Positions 17,201 to 26,041 of a stretch of 51,758 bases of DNA are shown one piece after another. The stretch lies in NCBI GenBank assembly GCA_949288095.1, contig CASEIX010000065.1:1-51758 (forward strand), given 5' to 3'. Position 1 is the stretch's first letter, and every line of letters begins with the position of its first letter. The DNA comes from an uncultured Eubacteriales bacterium. Lineage in GTDB: Bacteria; Bacillota; Clostridia; TANB77; CAG-508. Below the pieces are notes generated by a model that searched no databases, was not told where the DNA came from, and saw only the letters and a list, made by a program, of their open reading frames with translations. Both the position numbers and the translations under genes were made by a program.

Positions 17201-18572
17201 ACGTGAAAAAGAAAAAAGAGAACATACTTCTACTGGTGATTATGAACAACATAAAAAAATCTTTACAAAAGATATGAAAAAAGACTATACCATTTTAGTA
17301 CCACAAATGGCACCAATTCATTTTGAATTATTAGAAGCTGCCGTACAGTCTAGTGGATATAAAGTGGAATTACTAAGAGAATGTACACAAAAAACAGTAG
17401 AAACTGGATTAAAATATGTCAATAATGATGCTTGTTATCCATCTATCTTAGTAACTGGACAAATGATTGAAGCTCTTCAATCTGGTAAATATGATTTAAA
17501 TAGAACGGCTTTAATTATGTCTCAAACAGGTGGGGGATGTAGAGCAACCAATTATATAGGATTTATTAGAAAAGCACTTAAAGATGCAGGATTTGAAAAT
17601 ATACCTGTTATTTCATTTAATATTGTTGGTATGGAAAAAATGCCTGGATTTAAAATAACCGTACCATTAATTGAGCGTTTATTAAAAACAATCCTATATG
17701 GTGATTTATTACAGAAAATGTTAACGAAAAATAGAGCTTATGAAAAACATAAAGGTGAAACGCAAAAACTATTTGATGAGTGGATGGAAAAATGTAAAAA
17801 ATTACTTCAAAAATCAACAACCAAAGAATTTAAACAAAGTATTTATGATATTGTCAATGACTTTGAAAAAATAGAATTAGACACATCTATTGAAAAACCT
17901 AGGGTTGGTATTGTTGGAGAAGTTCTTATCAAATATCATCCGTTTGGAAATAATCATGTTGCCGATTTACTAGAAAAAGAAGGTGCAGAAGTCATTTTAC
18001 CTGACTTTATGGGATTTGTTAAATTCATGGCTACACATAAAGTTACTTTTAACAGTTTGTTAAACACTAATAAAACTTCTTCAAAGATTATGAAAGCTGC
18101 TATCAAATTAATTGATATTTTAGAAAAAGATATGAAAATTGCTTTAGCAAATTCTAAAAAAGGCTATTTACCACCTTGTGATATTTGGCACTTAGAAAAT
18201 CAAGTAAAAGATGTATTATCTATTGGAAATCAAACTGGTGAGGGTTGGTTCTTAACAGCAGAAATGATTGAATATATTGAACATGACATTCCAAATATTA
18301 TCTGTGTGCAACCATTTGCTTGCCTACCAAATCATGTTGTTGGTAAAGGTGTTATCAAAACCATTAGAGAAAAATATCCAGATGCCAATATTTCTCCAGT
18401 AGATTATGATCCTGGTGCTAGTGAAACAAACCAAGCAAACAGAATTAAATTATTAATGACAGTTGCAAAAGATAATCTAAAAACAAAACAAGCTAGAAAA
18501 GAAGCGATTGAGAAAGAAAATGAACCAGCACCACAAACAAACTCCGCTGAAAAATATGAAGAGAAAAAATAG
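14238..18572 (+). CDS. Large 2-hydroxyacyl-CoA dehydratase activase-like protein (two BadF/BcrA ATPase domains plus DUF2229)
   Basis: Related to the ATP-dependent activators that inject an electron into 2-hydroxyacyl-CoA dehydratases. Two ASKHA ATPase domains are visible: residues about 3-260 (starting LHVGLDVGSTTVK, with NGTCAGGTG) and about 318-580 (starting FLGIDAGSTTTK, with NEACSSGCGS, cysteines that may hold an iron-sulfur cluster). A CoA-enzyme-activase (DUF2229) region follows from about residue 640. The C-terminal half resembles dehydratase subunits and includes CACYPS-like cysteine motifs such as NNDACYPS. The total of 1444 residues is typical of this fused family. The real substrate is unknown in most anaerobes. 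I used the ATG at 14238 because of the ribosome site. Confidence 0.85.
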   Translation: MNEILHVGLDVGSTTVKIIVMDNHKNTIYSDYRRHFSDAKKTVCEVLEELLVKYPSASFTIALTGSGAMSAAKFLGVDFIQEVVSCKRVIEKYFPKTDVVIELGGEDAKIIYFDNSIEQRMNGTCAGGTGAFLDQMASLLHTDTDGLNELAKGYQTIYPIASRCGVFAKTDIQPLINEGAAKEDIAASIFQAVVNQTISGLACGRPIRGNIAFLGGPLSYLPELRKRFIETLHLIDDQIIVPENAHLLVAKGAALDSFNTEVITPNELEKKIENFKNSHDTTTQPLDPLFKNEAEYEAFKERHNKATVPSKPLENYEGDCFLGIDAGSTTTKLVLIDRDGNLLYSLYGSNEGNPLQSVMDMLRKLYKVLPEKAILRYSGVTGYGEKLIQTALNVDLNEIETIAHYTAAKTFEPDVTSIVDIGGQDMKYIRIKNGSIDNIMLNEACSSGCGSFIETFAKSLNLEISEFVKEALKSRRPVDLGSRCTVFMNSKIKQAQKEGYSVGDISSGLSYSVIKNAIQKVMKVRDVETLGKHIVVQGGTFYNDAVLRAFELIVGKHVVRPNISGLMGAYGMALLSKEQYEANLDMEYTSTILKEDELDNLKIKITHTHCNNCENHCKLTINKFSNGQIHVTGNRCEKGAGVVTKAKNLPNLVQYKYERIFDYTPLEEQYATRGTIGIPRVLNMYEDYPFWFTFLTSLGFRVIISEKSTRKTYEKGMESMPSESVCYPAKLSHGHIESLLEQGIKTIFYPCMPYSRKEYEKADNHYNCPIVISYSEVLKNNVEGLKDPSVKFLNPFLPFDKKNLVKKILELDEFKQYHFTKEELNEAADKAEAEYQKCKEDIRRKGAETVTYIEENHLKGIVLAGRPYHVDPEINHGIDTLITSLGLCVLTEDSISNQTEVKRPIRVVDQWVFHARLYAAADFVGKHDCLELVQLNSFGCGVDAVTTDQVEEILSSYDKMYTLIKIDEVNNLGAVRIRIRSLLASMNKREKEKREHTSTGDYEQHKKIFTKDMKKDYTILVPQMAPIHFELLEAAVQSSGYKVELLRECTQKTVETGLKYVNNDACYPSILVTGQMIEALQSGKYDLNRTALIMSQTGGGCRATNYIGFIRKALKDAGFENIPVISFNIVGMEKMPGFKITVPLIERLLKTILYGDLLQKMLTKNRAYEKHKGETQKLFDEWMEKCKKLLQKSTTKEFKQSIYDIVNDFEKIELDTSIEKPRVGIVGEVLIKYHPFGNNHVADLLEKEGAEVILPDFMGFVKFMATHKVTFNSLLNTNKTSSKIMKAAIKLIDILEKDMKIALANSKKGYLPPCDIWHLENQVKDVLSIGNQTGEGWFLTAEMIEYIEHDIPNIICVQPFACLPNHVVGKGVIKTIREKYPDANISPVDYDPGASETNQANRIKLLMTVAKDNLKTKQARKEAIEKENEPAPQTNSAEKYEEKK

Positions 18573-18600
18573 AGGAAGCTGCAACTTCCTCTATTTTTTC
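18569..18600 (+). terminator. Intrinsic terminator overlapping the activase-like gene stop
   Basis: An 11-bp stem AATAGAGGAAG/CTTCCTCTATT with a 5-nt loop, followed by TTTT. The stop codon TAG is part of the 5' arm. Confidence 0.85.
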
Positions 18601-18656
18601 TTGTACAATAAATATTTACTTTATGCAACATATTTACATATAATTACAAATTTTAG

Positions 18657-18685
18657 TTGAATAGTTTTGTTTTTTATGCTATTAT
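18657..18685 (+). promoter_or_regulatory. Sigma-A type promoter of the dnaJ-like gene
   Basis: TTGAAT (18657-18662), 17-bp spacer, TATTAT (18680-18685), 22 bp before the ATG at 18708. Confidence 0.65.
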
Positions 18686-18707
18686 TTTAATTGAAAGGAT
18701 TATAACG

Positions 18708-19406
18708 ATGGATAAAAATTATTATGAAATATTAGAGGTAGATAGAAATGCCTCACCTGAAATTATTGATAAAGCATATAAAACCTTAGCCAAAAAATAT
18801 CATCCTGATTTGCAAGATGAAATACATAAAAAAGAGGCTGAAGAGACATTTAAAATCATTAATGAGGCTTATCAAATTTTATCAGACCCAAACCAAAGAG
18901 CTTTATATGATCAAAAAATAGAAGATACGATTATTTCTCAAGATAAATATGATGAAATGTATCGACAAAATGAGGCATTAAAAGATAGATTAAATAATTT
19001 ACAACAAAATCTATATCATAATACCGATTCACAAAATGTAAATCCTGTTAATCCTAATGCCCATATAAATTATCATACAACACCTAATGATACACAAAAT
19101 GCTTATCAAAATGCACAGGCTGAACAATACAAAAGAAATTTAGAATATGAAAAACAAGTAAATCAAGCAAGACAACAAGCATATCATGATGCATACATAC
19201 AAGACTTAAAAAACCGAGGATATCAAATACGATATAAAAAATCTTTTTCAGACTATGTAAAATCATTAATTGCTCTTGTTATTGTTATTCTTATTTTATT
19301 TCTTATCTTTCAACTGCCTTTTGTTAAAAACTACTTTATTGAATTATATCATACAAATGCTATCTTTAGAGTTATTGGTAATATTTTTATAAATTTATTT
19401 AGCTAA
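18708..19406 (+). CDS. J-domain protein with C-terminal membrane anchor
   Basis: A J domain covers residues 2-68, with the HPD tripeptide in YHPDLQ that stimulates Hsp70 ATPase. There is no Gly/Phe region or zinc finger, so it is not a canonical DnaJ. A Gln/Asn-rich coiled middle (about 80-165) leads to one hydrophobic helix near residues 186-204. The arrangement suggests a membrane-tethered co-chaperone with the J domain in the cytoplasm. I chose the ATG at 18708 with GAAAGG ahead of it. It is monocistronic, with its own promoter and terminator. Confidence 0.88.
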   Translation: MDKNYYEILEVDRNASPEIIDKAYKTLAKKYHPDLQDEIHKKEAEETFKIINEAYQILSDPNQRALYDQKIEDTIISQDKYDEMYRQNEALKDRLNNLQQNLYHNTDSQNVNPVNPNAHINYHTTPNDTQNAYQNAQAEQYKRNLEYEKQVNQARQQAYHDAYIQDLKNRGYQIRYKKSFSDYVKSLIALVIVILILFLIFQLPFVKNYFIELYHTNAIFRVIGNIFINLFS

Positions 19407-19407
19407 A

Positions 19408-19447
19408 AAAGAAATATCAATTTTAAATTTTTGATATTTCTTTTTTT
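19408..19447. terminator. Terminator hairpin between the J-domain gene and the ABC permease gene
   Basis: AAAGAAATATCAA pairs with TTGATATTTCTTT, followed by T on the plus strand and by A-rich sequence on the other side, so it can serve both convergent genes. Confidence 0.75.
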
Positions 19448-19503
19448 CCATAGATTTTTCATTTTATTTATTGTTTATACCCTTTTTATGAATTTATCTA
19501 TTT

Positions 19504-21162
19504 TTATATAATATTTTTAAATAATTTATGATTCTTTATTTGTTTTTTTACATATATATGGATAATCATTAGTATGAATAAAAATAGGATAAATGTTGCT
19601 AATATACCAATATATAAATTTACATTTTCAAATGCTCTTTTTATATACATTAACAATACCACAACTATAATTGTCCATACATATTGAAATATTTTATTTT
19701 GATTTTGTTTAAAAACATCTATTTCTGCCTTCCAATCTAATATCGGTCTTTTTATATCTACAATTAACATTAGAAAACTATTAATAATAATTAATAAAAT
19801 ACTTACTAAAAATGTTAATATTAAACTTCCAATAGATACTGCTGGAAATATGATTTTACTAAGAATCACTACAATCCCAGATATCACCATATCTATCGTA
19901 ACTTGCGGTACATTTTTTAATAAAAATTGCTTATATAAATTAATTGGTATATATTTCATGAAAATAGCATTTGGACCTTGTCTAGAAATGGCAGTAATAG
20001 ATATATTAACCATTGAACATACGACTTGTATAATCCCTAGTATTAGGCATACACCTTCTATTGTTAAATGCATTCCTCCTAATAAATTTGCTAACTCTTG
20101 ATTTTTTTCTATCATTCCTATCTTAAAATATATGGTTATAACTATAAACATAACCATCATCATACTGATAGGATAAATCGTTTGCATAAAAAATATTGCA
20201 TTTTTCATAAAATTTTTAAATTCATTTTTTATATATGCTTTTGATAAGTTTTGTGGATTACATTGTGTTTCAAAATCAACTTTTTGTTTATGTTTACTTT
20301 TATTATATCCTGTTGTTTTTAATATATTTTTTATATATGTCTTTTTCCCTATTTCTATCAATATTACATACATAACAGCGTAAATACCAATTACTTTTAT
20401 TAAATTTATCATAACTTGATTTTGATTTAAAACAGAAAGTAGTGGATTTATAACAACCATACTGCCATTAATATTTTCAGATATATTCATAGCATTGATT
20501 CCTATTGTTTCACTATCTAATTGTGTAGAAGTAATTCCTTTGATAAATAAAACTTCTGCCAATACAATAAGAAAAACAAAAAATAAAGTAACAATCATTT
20601 GAAACATATTTTTATTTTTTATTGTTTTTATAAATTTCATGATAATCAATGTAATAATACTGACAAATACTGCTGGAAATATTGGTAATAATAGCAATGT
20701 TACTATTACATATACATAATAAGAAAATGAGGCTGTTGTGGATACTCCATATAATATTAATGGTATTAGCATAAATAATAACTCTGTACCATACAAAATA
20801 TTTATCATTGTATTTACTTTTGACAATAATAATTCTTTTACTTTAATAGGCATTGGTAAAAAATACTCTATATCTTTTGAAAAATATAGTATATTCATGC
20901 TTGCTATGATTGTTTGCATAAACATAATAATGATAGCAATTGTAAAAAGAACATTAAGAAATATTTGCATTTGCCCATAATCTTCTAATATATTTAATAC
21001 TTCATTACTGACAAAAGCTATTGCTATGATAATAACAATTAACATCCAAACATACATTGATTTTTTATTAATTTTTTTTGTATTTTTATCTAATATATTT
21101 AAATTTTGCAGAAAATTTCTAGTAGATATTTTTGTTAATAACATTATATTTTTAATCATCAT
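19504..21162 (-). CDS. ABC-2 type exporter permease
   Basis: Polytopic membrane protein of 552 residues with about 12 hydrophobic helices and few soluble loops. The segment YFSKDIEYFLPMPIKVKELL is typical of a family of large ABC exporter permeases in Firmicutes. Its start overlaps the upstream ATPase gene by 11 bp, with GGAGAT as ribosome site inside that gene, so the two are translationally coupled. The transported substrate cannot be told. Confidence 0.8.
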   Translation of the reverse strand: MMIKNIMLLTKISTRNFLQNLNILDKNTKKINKKSMYVWMLIVIIIAIAFVSNEVLNILEDYGQMQIFLNVLFTIAIIIMFMQTIIASMNILYFSKDIEYFLPMPIKVKELLLSKVNTMINILYGTELLFMLIPLILYGVSTTASFSYYVYVIVTLLLLPIFPAVFVSIITLIIMKFIKTIKNKNMFQMIVTLFFVFLIVLAEVLFIKGITSTQLDSETIGINAMNISENINGSMVVINPLLSVLNQNQVMINLIKVIGIYAVMYVILIEIGKKTYIKNILKTTGYNKSKHKQKVDFETQCNPQNLSKAYIKNEFKNFMKNAIFFMQTIYPISMMMVMFIVITIYFKIGMIEKNQELANLLGGMHLTIEGVCLILGIIQVVCSMVNISITAISRQGPNAIFMKYIPINLYKQFLLKNVPQVTIDMVISGIVVILSKIIFPAVSIGSLILTFLVSILLIIINSFLMLIVDIKRPILDWKAEIDVFKQNQNKIFQYVWTIIVVVLLMYIKRAFENVNLYIGILATFILFLFILMIIHIYVKKQIKNHKLFKNII

Positions 21163-21877
21163 TTATTATCTCCATAAATAATTCTTCTAATGAGTTATTT
21201 TCTTTCATTTTTTCTCTTAACTCTTCTATCTTTCCTACAAATACAATGTTTCCTTTATTAATAATTGCAACTCTGTCACATAAATTTTCTGCTACTTCTA
21301 ATATATGTGTAGAAAAAAATACAACATTTCCGTTTTTTGCATATTCTTTCATCATTGTTTTTAAATCATAAATAGCCTTTGGATCTAATCCTGTAATTGG
21401 CTCATCTAATATCCAATTTTTTGGCTGATGTAATAATACGCCTATAATAATGATTTTTTGCCTCATACCATGAGAATAACTTTCTATTTTTTCATTTAAA
21501 GCATTTTCCATATCAAATTTTTTAGAAAATTCTCTTATATATTTGATTCTTTCTTCTTTTCCTATTTTATAGATATCTGCTATAAAATTTAAATATTCTA
21601 TTCCCTTTAAATTTAAAAACATATCTGGACTATCTGGAATTAGTCCTAAATTTTTTTTAGCTTCATATGGTTCCTTTTTTATGCTTTTTCCATCAATTAA
21701 AATGTCTCCATCATCTATTTCTAAAATGCCTGTCATCATTTTTATCACTGTCGTTTTTCCTGCACCATTTGGACCTAAAAATCCCAATATTTCTCCATTT
21801 TTAATTTCTAAATTTAAATTATCAATTATTTTTTCCCCTTTTACATAAGACTTAGATATATTTTTTATTTCTATCAT
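21152..21877 (-). CDS. ABC transporter ATP-binding protein
   Basis: A 241-residue nucleotide-binding domain. Walker A GPNGAGKTT is near residue 35. The signature is SHGMRQK near 137. Walker B is ILDEP near 157. The D-loop is TGLD, and the switch histidine is in FFSTH near 190. It is of the exporter class (CcmA/BcrA-like) and pairs with the downstream permease. The ribosome site is AAGGTG. The T4SS operon ends just upstream of it, separated by a hairpin. Confidence 0.93.
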   Translation of the reverse strand: MIEIKNISKSYVKGEKIIDNLNLEIKNGEILGFLGPNGAGKTTVIKMMTGILEIDDGDILIDGKSIKKEPYEAKKNLGLIPDSPDMFLNLKGIEYLNFIADIYKIGKEERIKYIREFSKKFDMENALNEKIESYSHGMRQKIIIIGVLLHQPKNWILDEPITGLDPKAIYDLKTMMKEYAKNGNVVFFSTHILEVAENLCDRVAIINKGNIVFVGKIEELREKMKENNSLEELFMEIINDD

Positions 21878-21902
21878 ATGTTCACCTTCTTATATTTTAT
21901 AA

Positions 21903-21925
21903 GGAGAGAATATCATATTCTCTCC
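21903..21925 (-). terminator. Hairpin at the end of the type IV secretion operon
   Basis: A perfect 11-bp stem GGAGAGAATAT/ATATTCTCTCC with a single-base loop centre. The minus-strand T-tract is weak (TTATAAAAT). It separates the T4SS operon from the ABC transporter genes. Confidence 0.6.
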
Positions 21926-21958
21926 CTTTTATCAATATATTTATTTACTTTTTTCTCT

Positions 21959-22384
21959 TTAGCTTTCTTTAGAAAATTCATATGTCTGCTCTGATATATT
22001 TACAGTACAAGTCATTTTTGTGGCAGATGGATTATTTAATTGAAAATTTATTTTTAATTCATTTCCATTGATATTATAAGATTCTATAGTTGCTACATTA
22101 GCATCTACTAATCCATTTAAATAAATATATTTTTTAAATTCCAATTCAAAATCATCCATATCTTTTATTTCTTTCTCTATCTCTTTTTCCATTCCATCAA
22201 TTGTAATGTCAAAATTACCTAGTTGTGTATCATTATATGCCTCTCCGCCTTCTTCTCTTTGTTCTACTGGTAAATTTTCTTCTTCTTTTTTTATATTTGT
22301 TTGTTGCATTTTAACCACAATACAAATGATTACAATTAATACTACCAATATTAAAAGAATAATTAAAAGTTTCTTTTTATCCAT
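21959..22384 (-). CDS. Small membrane-anchored protein, last gene of the T4SS operon
   Basis: 141 residues, with an N-terminal Lys-rich tip, one strongly hydrophobic helix at about residues 5-25 and a Glu-rich linker, then a small extracytoplasmic domain. I do not recognise the domain. The ATG at 22384 is preceded by GAGGAG. It lies 30 bp after the wall hydrolase gene in the same direction and is probably an accessory envelope component of the secretion system. Confidence 0.65.
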   Translation of the reverse strand: MDKKKLLIILLILVVLIVIICIVVKMQQTNIKKEEENLPVEQREEGGEAYNDTQLGNFDITIDGMEKEIEKEIKDMDDFELEFKKYIYLNGLVDANVATIESYNINGNELKINFQLNNPSATKMTCTVNISEQTYEFSKES

Positions 22385-22414
22385 TTTATACACTCCTCGT
22401 ATAAATTTATGTTT

Positions 22415-25400
22415 TTAATTTTTTACAAAAGCCCAATAATTTTTTCCTGATGCATTTATTTCAGAAGCAGTAAATGTTCTATCTGCATATCCCTTATTGA
22501 CAGCATTATTCTTGTTTGGATCTCTAACTTTAATTCCTCCACTTGAATCGACAGATGATAATAATATAAAATGTCCTCCTGATGTAAATATTCCTGGCCC
22601 CTGTGAAGATATAACTAGATTTCCATTTCTCAACTGATCCACTGCTGCATTAATATTATTTCCTAGGTCTACCACTGTACAAGGTAAATTAAAATGACTT
22701 GCTGCTGCTGCAAAATATGCCCATGAAGTACCTGCTCCTGGTACATAATAAGCATTCCCACACCATGATATAGCATCAACTGGTGTTACCTGTCTACCTA
22801 AATAATCACTAGCTACCATAGCAAAACATGTAGGTCCACATCCACTATCTGCAATTGTTCCATCACCATATGGTTGGCTATAATCTCCTTGATAATATAC
22901 GGTTCCATTTTCATTTGCAGATGGGCTATTTTGTTTATATTGCTCATACCATTGTTGTGCATATTCATATCTTGTAGCAGATTGATCTTTTGAAGATGGC
23001 CATGTTCCTGTAAAGTAATTTTCATAATATCTTCCAAAATACCATGTTGCATATTCCATATCACTTTCTTGAGTAGCACTCATAATAACATCTTTAACAG
23101 ATGAATATGAATCACTTAATTCTTGCCATAAGAAATCTAATTGTATTTCCACATCAGTCCAATCTTTTCCTCTAGCACTTGCTAAGCTCCTAAGATTACT
23201 TAATCTTTCGTCTCCCCATTGGCACAATCCAGAATATCCTGATGAGTTTACTGAAGAAGAATTGAATGAACTTTCAGCTTGAATATTTCCCAATATAGCA
23301 GCTGCTCCTACTGGTGGTACTCCTTTTCGCAATAAATAATCGTAAATTTGTCCCGGTACCCCCTCTATACCACTTGAACCATTAGAATTGCTTGCAAAGT
23401 TCTCAGGATCGAACATACTAAAGTCAAATGGTTGATTTGGATCCCAATATCTTGTATTTCCTGATGCCTTATATAACAAATATTTAGTCAAGTCTACCAT
23501 GTCTGCCGTACTGTCATTTCTAAGTAATAAATCAAATAACCAAGATGATGATCCTAAAATATGATGTTTTGCTCTTCTATTTCCTTCTTTTAATAAAAGT
23601 GTAACAAAATTAGGATCTGTAGCATGTTTATCTGTTTTTTCTTCTATGTTTGCTGGTGATGCAATATATGTCGTTCTTTCTAAGGTATTCGTTATAGATT
23701 CATTCCTATTCGTTGTAGAATAGTAATAATCACAATAAACTTGTTCTAGTATCGCAACAATATCTGGAATTTCTTGAGACCATTGACTTTGATATGACTG
23801 TCTCTGTGATTCTCCATATCCAATATCATCAGTTTCTGTTGTATGGTCTGGTTCATCTGTATATGGAATATCTTCTAAATCTCCAGCTCCACCTTCTGTT
23901 ACTATATTTTCTGGAACTTCATATGTATATTCCTTTGTATAATTTACTATCCATACATTTGCTTTTGTTAAAGATATATCTAAAGTATTTGTTGTTGTAA
24001 CTGTTGTATGCACAACTGTTCTATCTGATGAATTAATATGTGGATCAGAAGCTCCTGGATATGCAACTCTTACTCTATCTCCTTCTTCTTCTGAATTACC
24101 TACAATTTTTACTCCTCTTGATATAATTTTTTCATTTTCAGTATATGTATATGTATTTACATTTGTATTAGTTGATAAATTATCGTGTACTGTAATTTCT
24201 ATCTCACTATCATATACCAAATCTGCCAAATCCGATACAAAATCTTGATCTTCACTAATTACTAACAAATCCCATAAATAATCAAATGGCATTGTATATC
24301 CACTTATAAATTCTTGATAATTTATTCTTGTAGTTGTCATATTATATGTAGTTGTTGAATAACTTTCAACATCAGGGTCATTTGATTCTACGGTATCTGT
24401 TACTCGGTTCCAAGTTGCTACTTTTGCATAATATGTTGTTGAACTTCCTCCACTATTGCTACTTCCTCCAATTCCTCCTGTTCCATTTCCCATGCCATTA
24501 TTATACTTAAAACTTAACGGATCTACTGCAGTTCCATTATATTCTATTTGAAAATGAAGGTGAGGTCCTGTTGAAATCCCTGTACTTCCTGATATAGCTA
24601 TTGTTTGTCCTTTTTCTACCGTATCTCCAGCCGAAACTAACACTTCGCTATTATGCATATATTTCGTAACATATCCATTTCCATGATCTATTACTACCCA
24701 ATTTCCTGCTGAATCACTCCATCCTGCTGTAGTTACTGTACCTGCTTCACAAGCATATACATTTGTCCCCGTTGGTACTCCTATATCTATTCCTCTATGG
24801 TCACTTGATGCTCCTGCTGTTGGTGAATCCCTTAGTCCAAATTCAGAACTTATATTTGTTCCATCTGTTGGCCAATATAATTGACTTTCACTTGATCCTG
24901 AACCTGAATCAGAATCTTCATTAGGTGTTATATCCTCTGCTCCAAAATCAGGATTATCAAAATAGCTTCCTCCATTTACTGCTTTTGTAAGATATTGATT
25001 CCATTCAGGATGACAATTTTGGGTACCTGGATTTTCATGCATAGGATTATACCATGTTGTTTTATCAACAATGAACTCAATAATACACGTTCCATCTAAA
25101 TGACCCCATTCATTACAACCTGCATCGTTTTGGTTTTTTATATCTCCTATAATACAAGGTATAATGCTTCCATCTGCCTGATAGAAATCTACATAATCTC
25201 CAACTTGTCCATATGTAGTTGTACATGCAATTACATAACGACCATTGATTATCCCAAACCCTTCTTCATCAAAATTCATTCCTGCTTGTTCTCTTAGTTG
25301 ATATTGCATAGATGTTGTAGACGTAATCATTTGCCATCCCATATATGTATGTACAGCACCTAATCCTGAAGGAATATTAATCGTTTCTCCAGCTTCTATT

Positions 25401-26020
25401 GGTCTAGCATTCCCTGAATTATTAGCTACAGTCGTTCTTTCCAATGTAAAATGGCTTAAAGCTATATTTCTATCACTTTCTGACCCACTACTATTATAAT
25501 TGTCAATATATGTTTGAAAAGTTTCTGGGTCAACATAAGTCATGGTTATTGTATTTCCATCAGATTGTGCTCTTTTTAATTTTACAATCCCTTGAACTTC
25601 ATTAGAATTAATATTTGTTATTGCATCCCAATCTATCTCTTCATCTGGATTTTCCCTTGTATCTAAATATTGTGTAACCATTTGTGCATTCATCAATTTT
25701 AATAATTCTTCTGGTCCATCTAGATATAAGTCTACTCTACTTCCTTCATCCATCATCTTGTCCCATAACTCTTGTGCCGTCATATTTGTTGTTATTTTTC
25801 CATCTGAACCAATATTAGTTCCTCCTGTATATTGTCTAGAAGCATATTGTGGATTAGACCAATCTTCCTCCTCATATGTTCCATCATCTAATTTTACCTG
25901 ATAAACTGCTGCAGCTAAAATTACTATGACGATAGCAGGAATCACGATTGCCACTCGTAATAAACGTTTTGACATTATTCTCCATTTACGTTTTACTTCA
26001 TTTTTAAAATCCTCGTTCAT
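22415..26020 (-). CDS. Multi-domain T4SS cell-wall hydrolase: M23 peptidase, phage-type lysozyme, C39-like peptidase
   Basis: VirB1-like function: it opens peptidoglycan for the secretion channel. There are 1201 residues with one anchor helix at about 20-40. Domains in order: an N-terminal region with a beta-barrel-like segment (about 260-330, unassigned); an LytM/M23 metallopeptidase at about 385-510 (HRGIDIG and HLHFQ metal motifs intact); a Ser/Thr/Gly linker and a region of unknown fold (about 530-860); a phage-tail-type lysozyme domain at about 890-1030 (GNIQAESSFN carrying the likely catalytic Glu); and a C-terminal papain-like C39 peptidase at about 1042-1201 (Cys in GCGPTC, His in GGHF, Asp in VRDPN). 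All three catalytic sets look complete. Three lytic activities in one protein is unusual. Confidence 0.85.
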   Translation of the reverse strand: MNEDFKNEVKRKWRIMSKRLLRVAIVIPAIVIVILAAAVYQVKLDDGTYEEEDWSNPQYASRQYTGGTNIGSDGKITTNMTAQELWDKMMDEGSRVDLYLDGPEELLKLMNAQMVTQYLDTRENPDEEIDWDAITNINSNEVQGIVKLKRAQSDGNTITMTYVDPETFQTYIDNYNSSGSESDRNIALSHFTLERTTVANNSGNARPIEAGETINIPSGLGAVHTYMGWQMITSTTSMQYQLREQAGMNFDEEGFGIINGRYVIACTTTYGQVGDYVDFYQADGSIIPCIIGDIKNQNDAGCNEWGHLDGTCIIEFIVDKTTWYNPMHENPGTQNCHPEWNQYLTKAVNGGSYFDNPDFGAEDITPNEDSDSGSGSSESQLYWPTDGTNISSEFGLRDSPTAGASSDHRGIDIGVPTGTNVYACEAGTVTTAGWSDSAGNWVVIDHGNGYVTKYMHNSEVLVSAGDTVEKGQTIAISGSTGISTGPHLHFQIEYNGTAVDPLSFKYNNGMGNGTGGIGGSSNSGGSSTTYYAKVATWNRVTDTVESNDPDVESYSTTTYNMTTTRINYQEFISGYTMPFDYLWDLLVISEDQDFVSDLADLVYDSEIEITVHDNLSTNTNVNTYTYTENEKIISRGVKIVGNSEEEGDRVRVAYPGASDPHINSSDRTVVHTTVTTTNTLDISLTKANVWIVNYTKEYTYEVPENIVTEGGAGDLEDIPYTDEPDHTTETDDIGYGESQRQSYQSQWSQEIPDIVAILEQVYCDYYYSTTNRNESITNTLERTTYIASPANIEEKTDKHATDPNFVTLLLKEGNRRAKHHILGSSSWLFDLLLRNDSTADMVDLTKYLLYKASGNTRYWDPNQPFDFSMFDPENFASNSNGSSGIEGVPGQIYDYLLRKGVPPVGAAAILGNIQAESSFNSSSVNSSGYSGLCQWGDERLSNLRSLASARGKDWTDVEIQLDFLWQELSDSYSSVKDVIMSATQESDMEYATWYFGRYYENYFTGTWPSSKDQSATRYEYAQQWYEQYKQNSPSANENGTVYYQGDYSQPYGDGTIADSGCGPTCFAMVASDYLGRQVTPVDAISWCGNAYYVPGAGTSWAYFAAAASHFNLPCTVVDLGNNINAAVDQLRNGNLVISSQGPGIFTSGGHFILLSSVDSSGGIKVRDPNKNNAVNKGYADRTFTASEINASGKNYWAFVKN

Positions 26021-26041
26021 ACAATTCTCCTATTATTAGTA

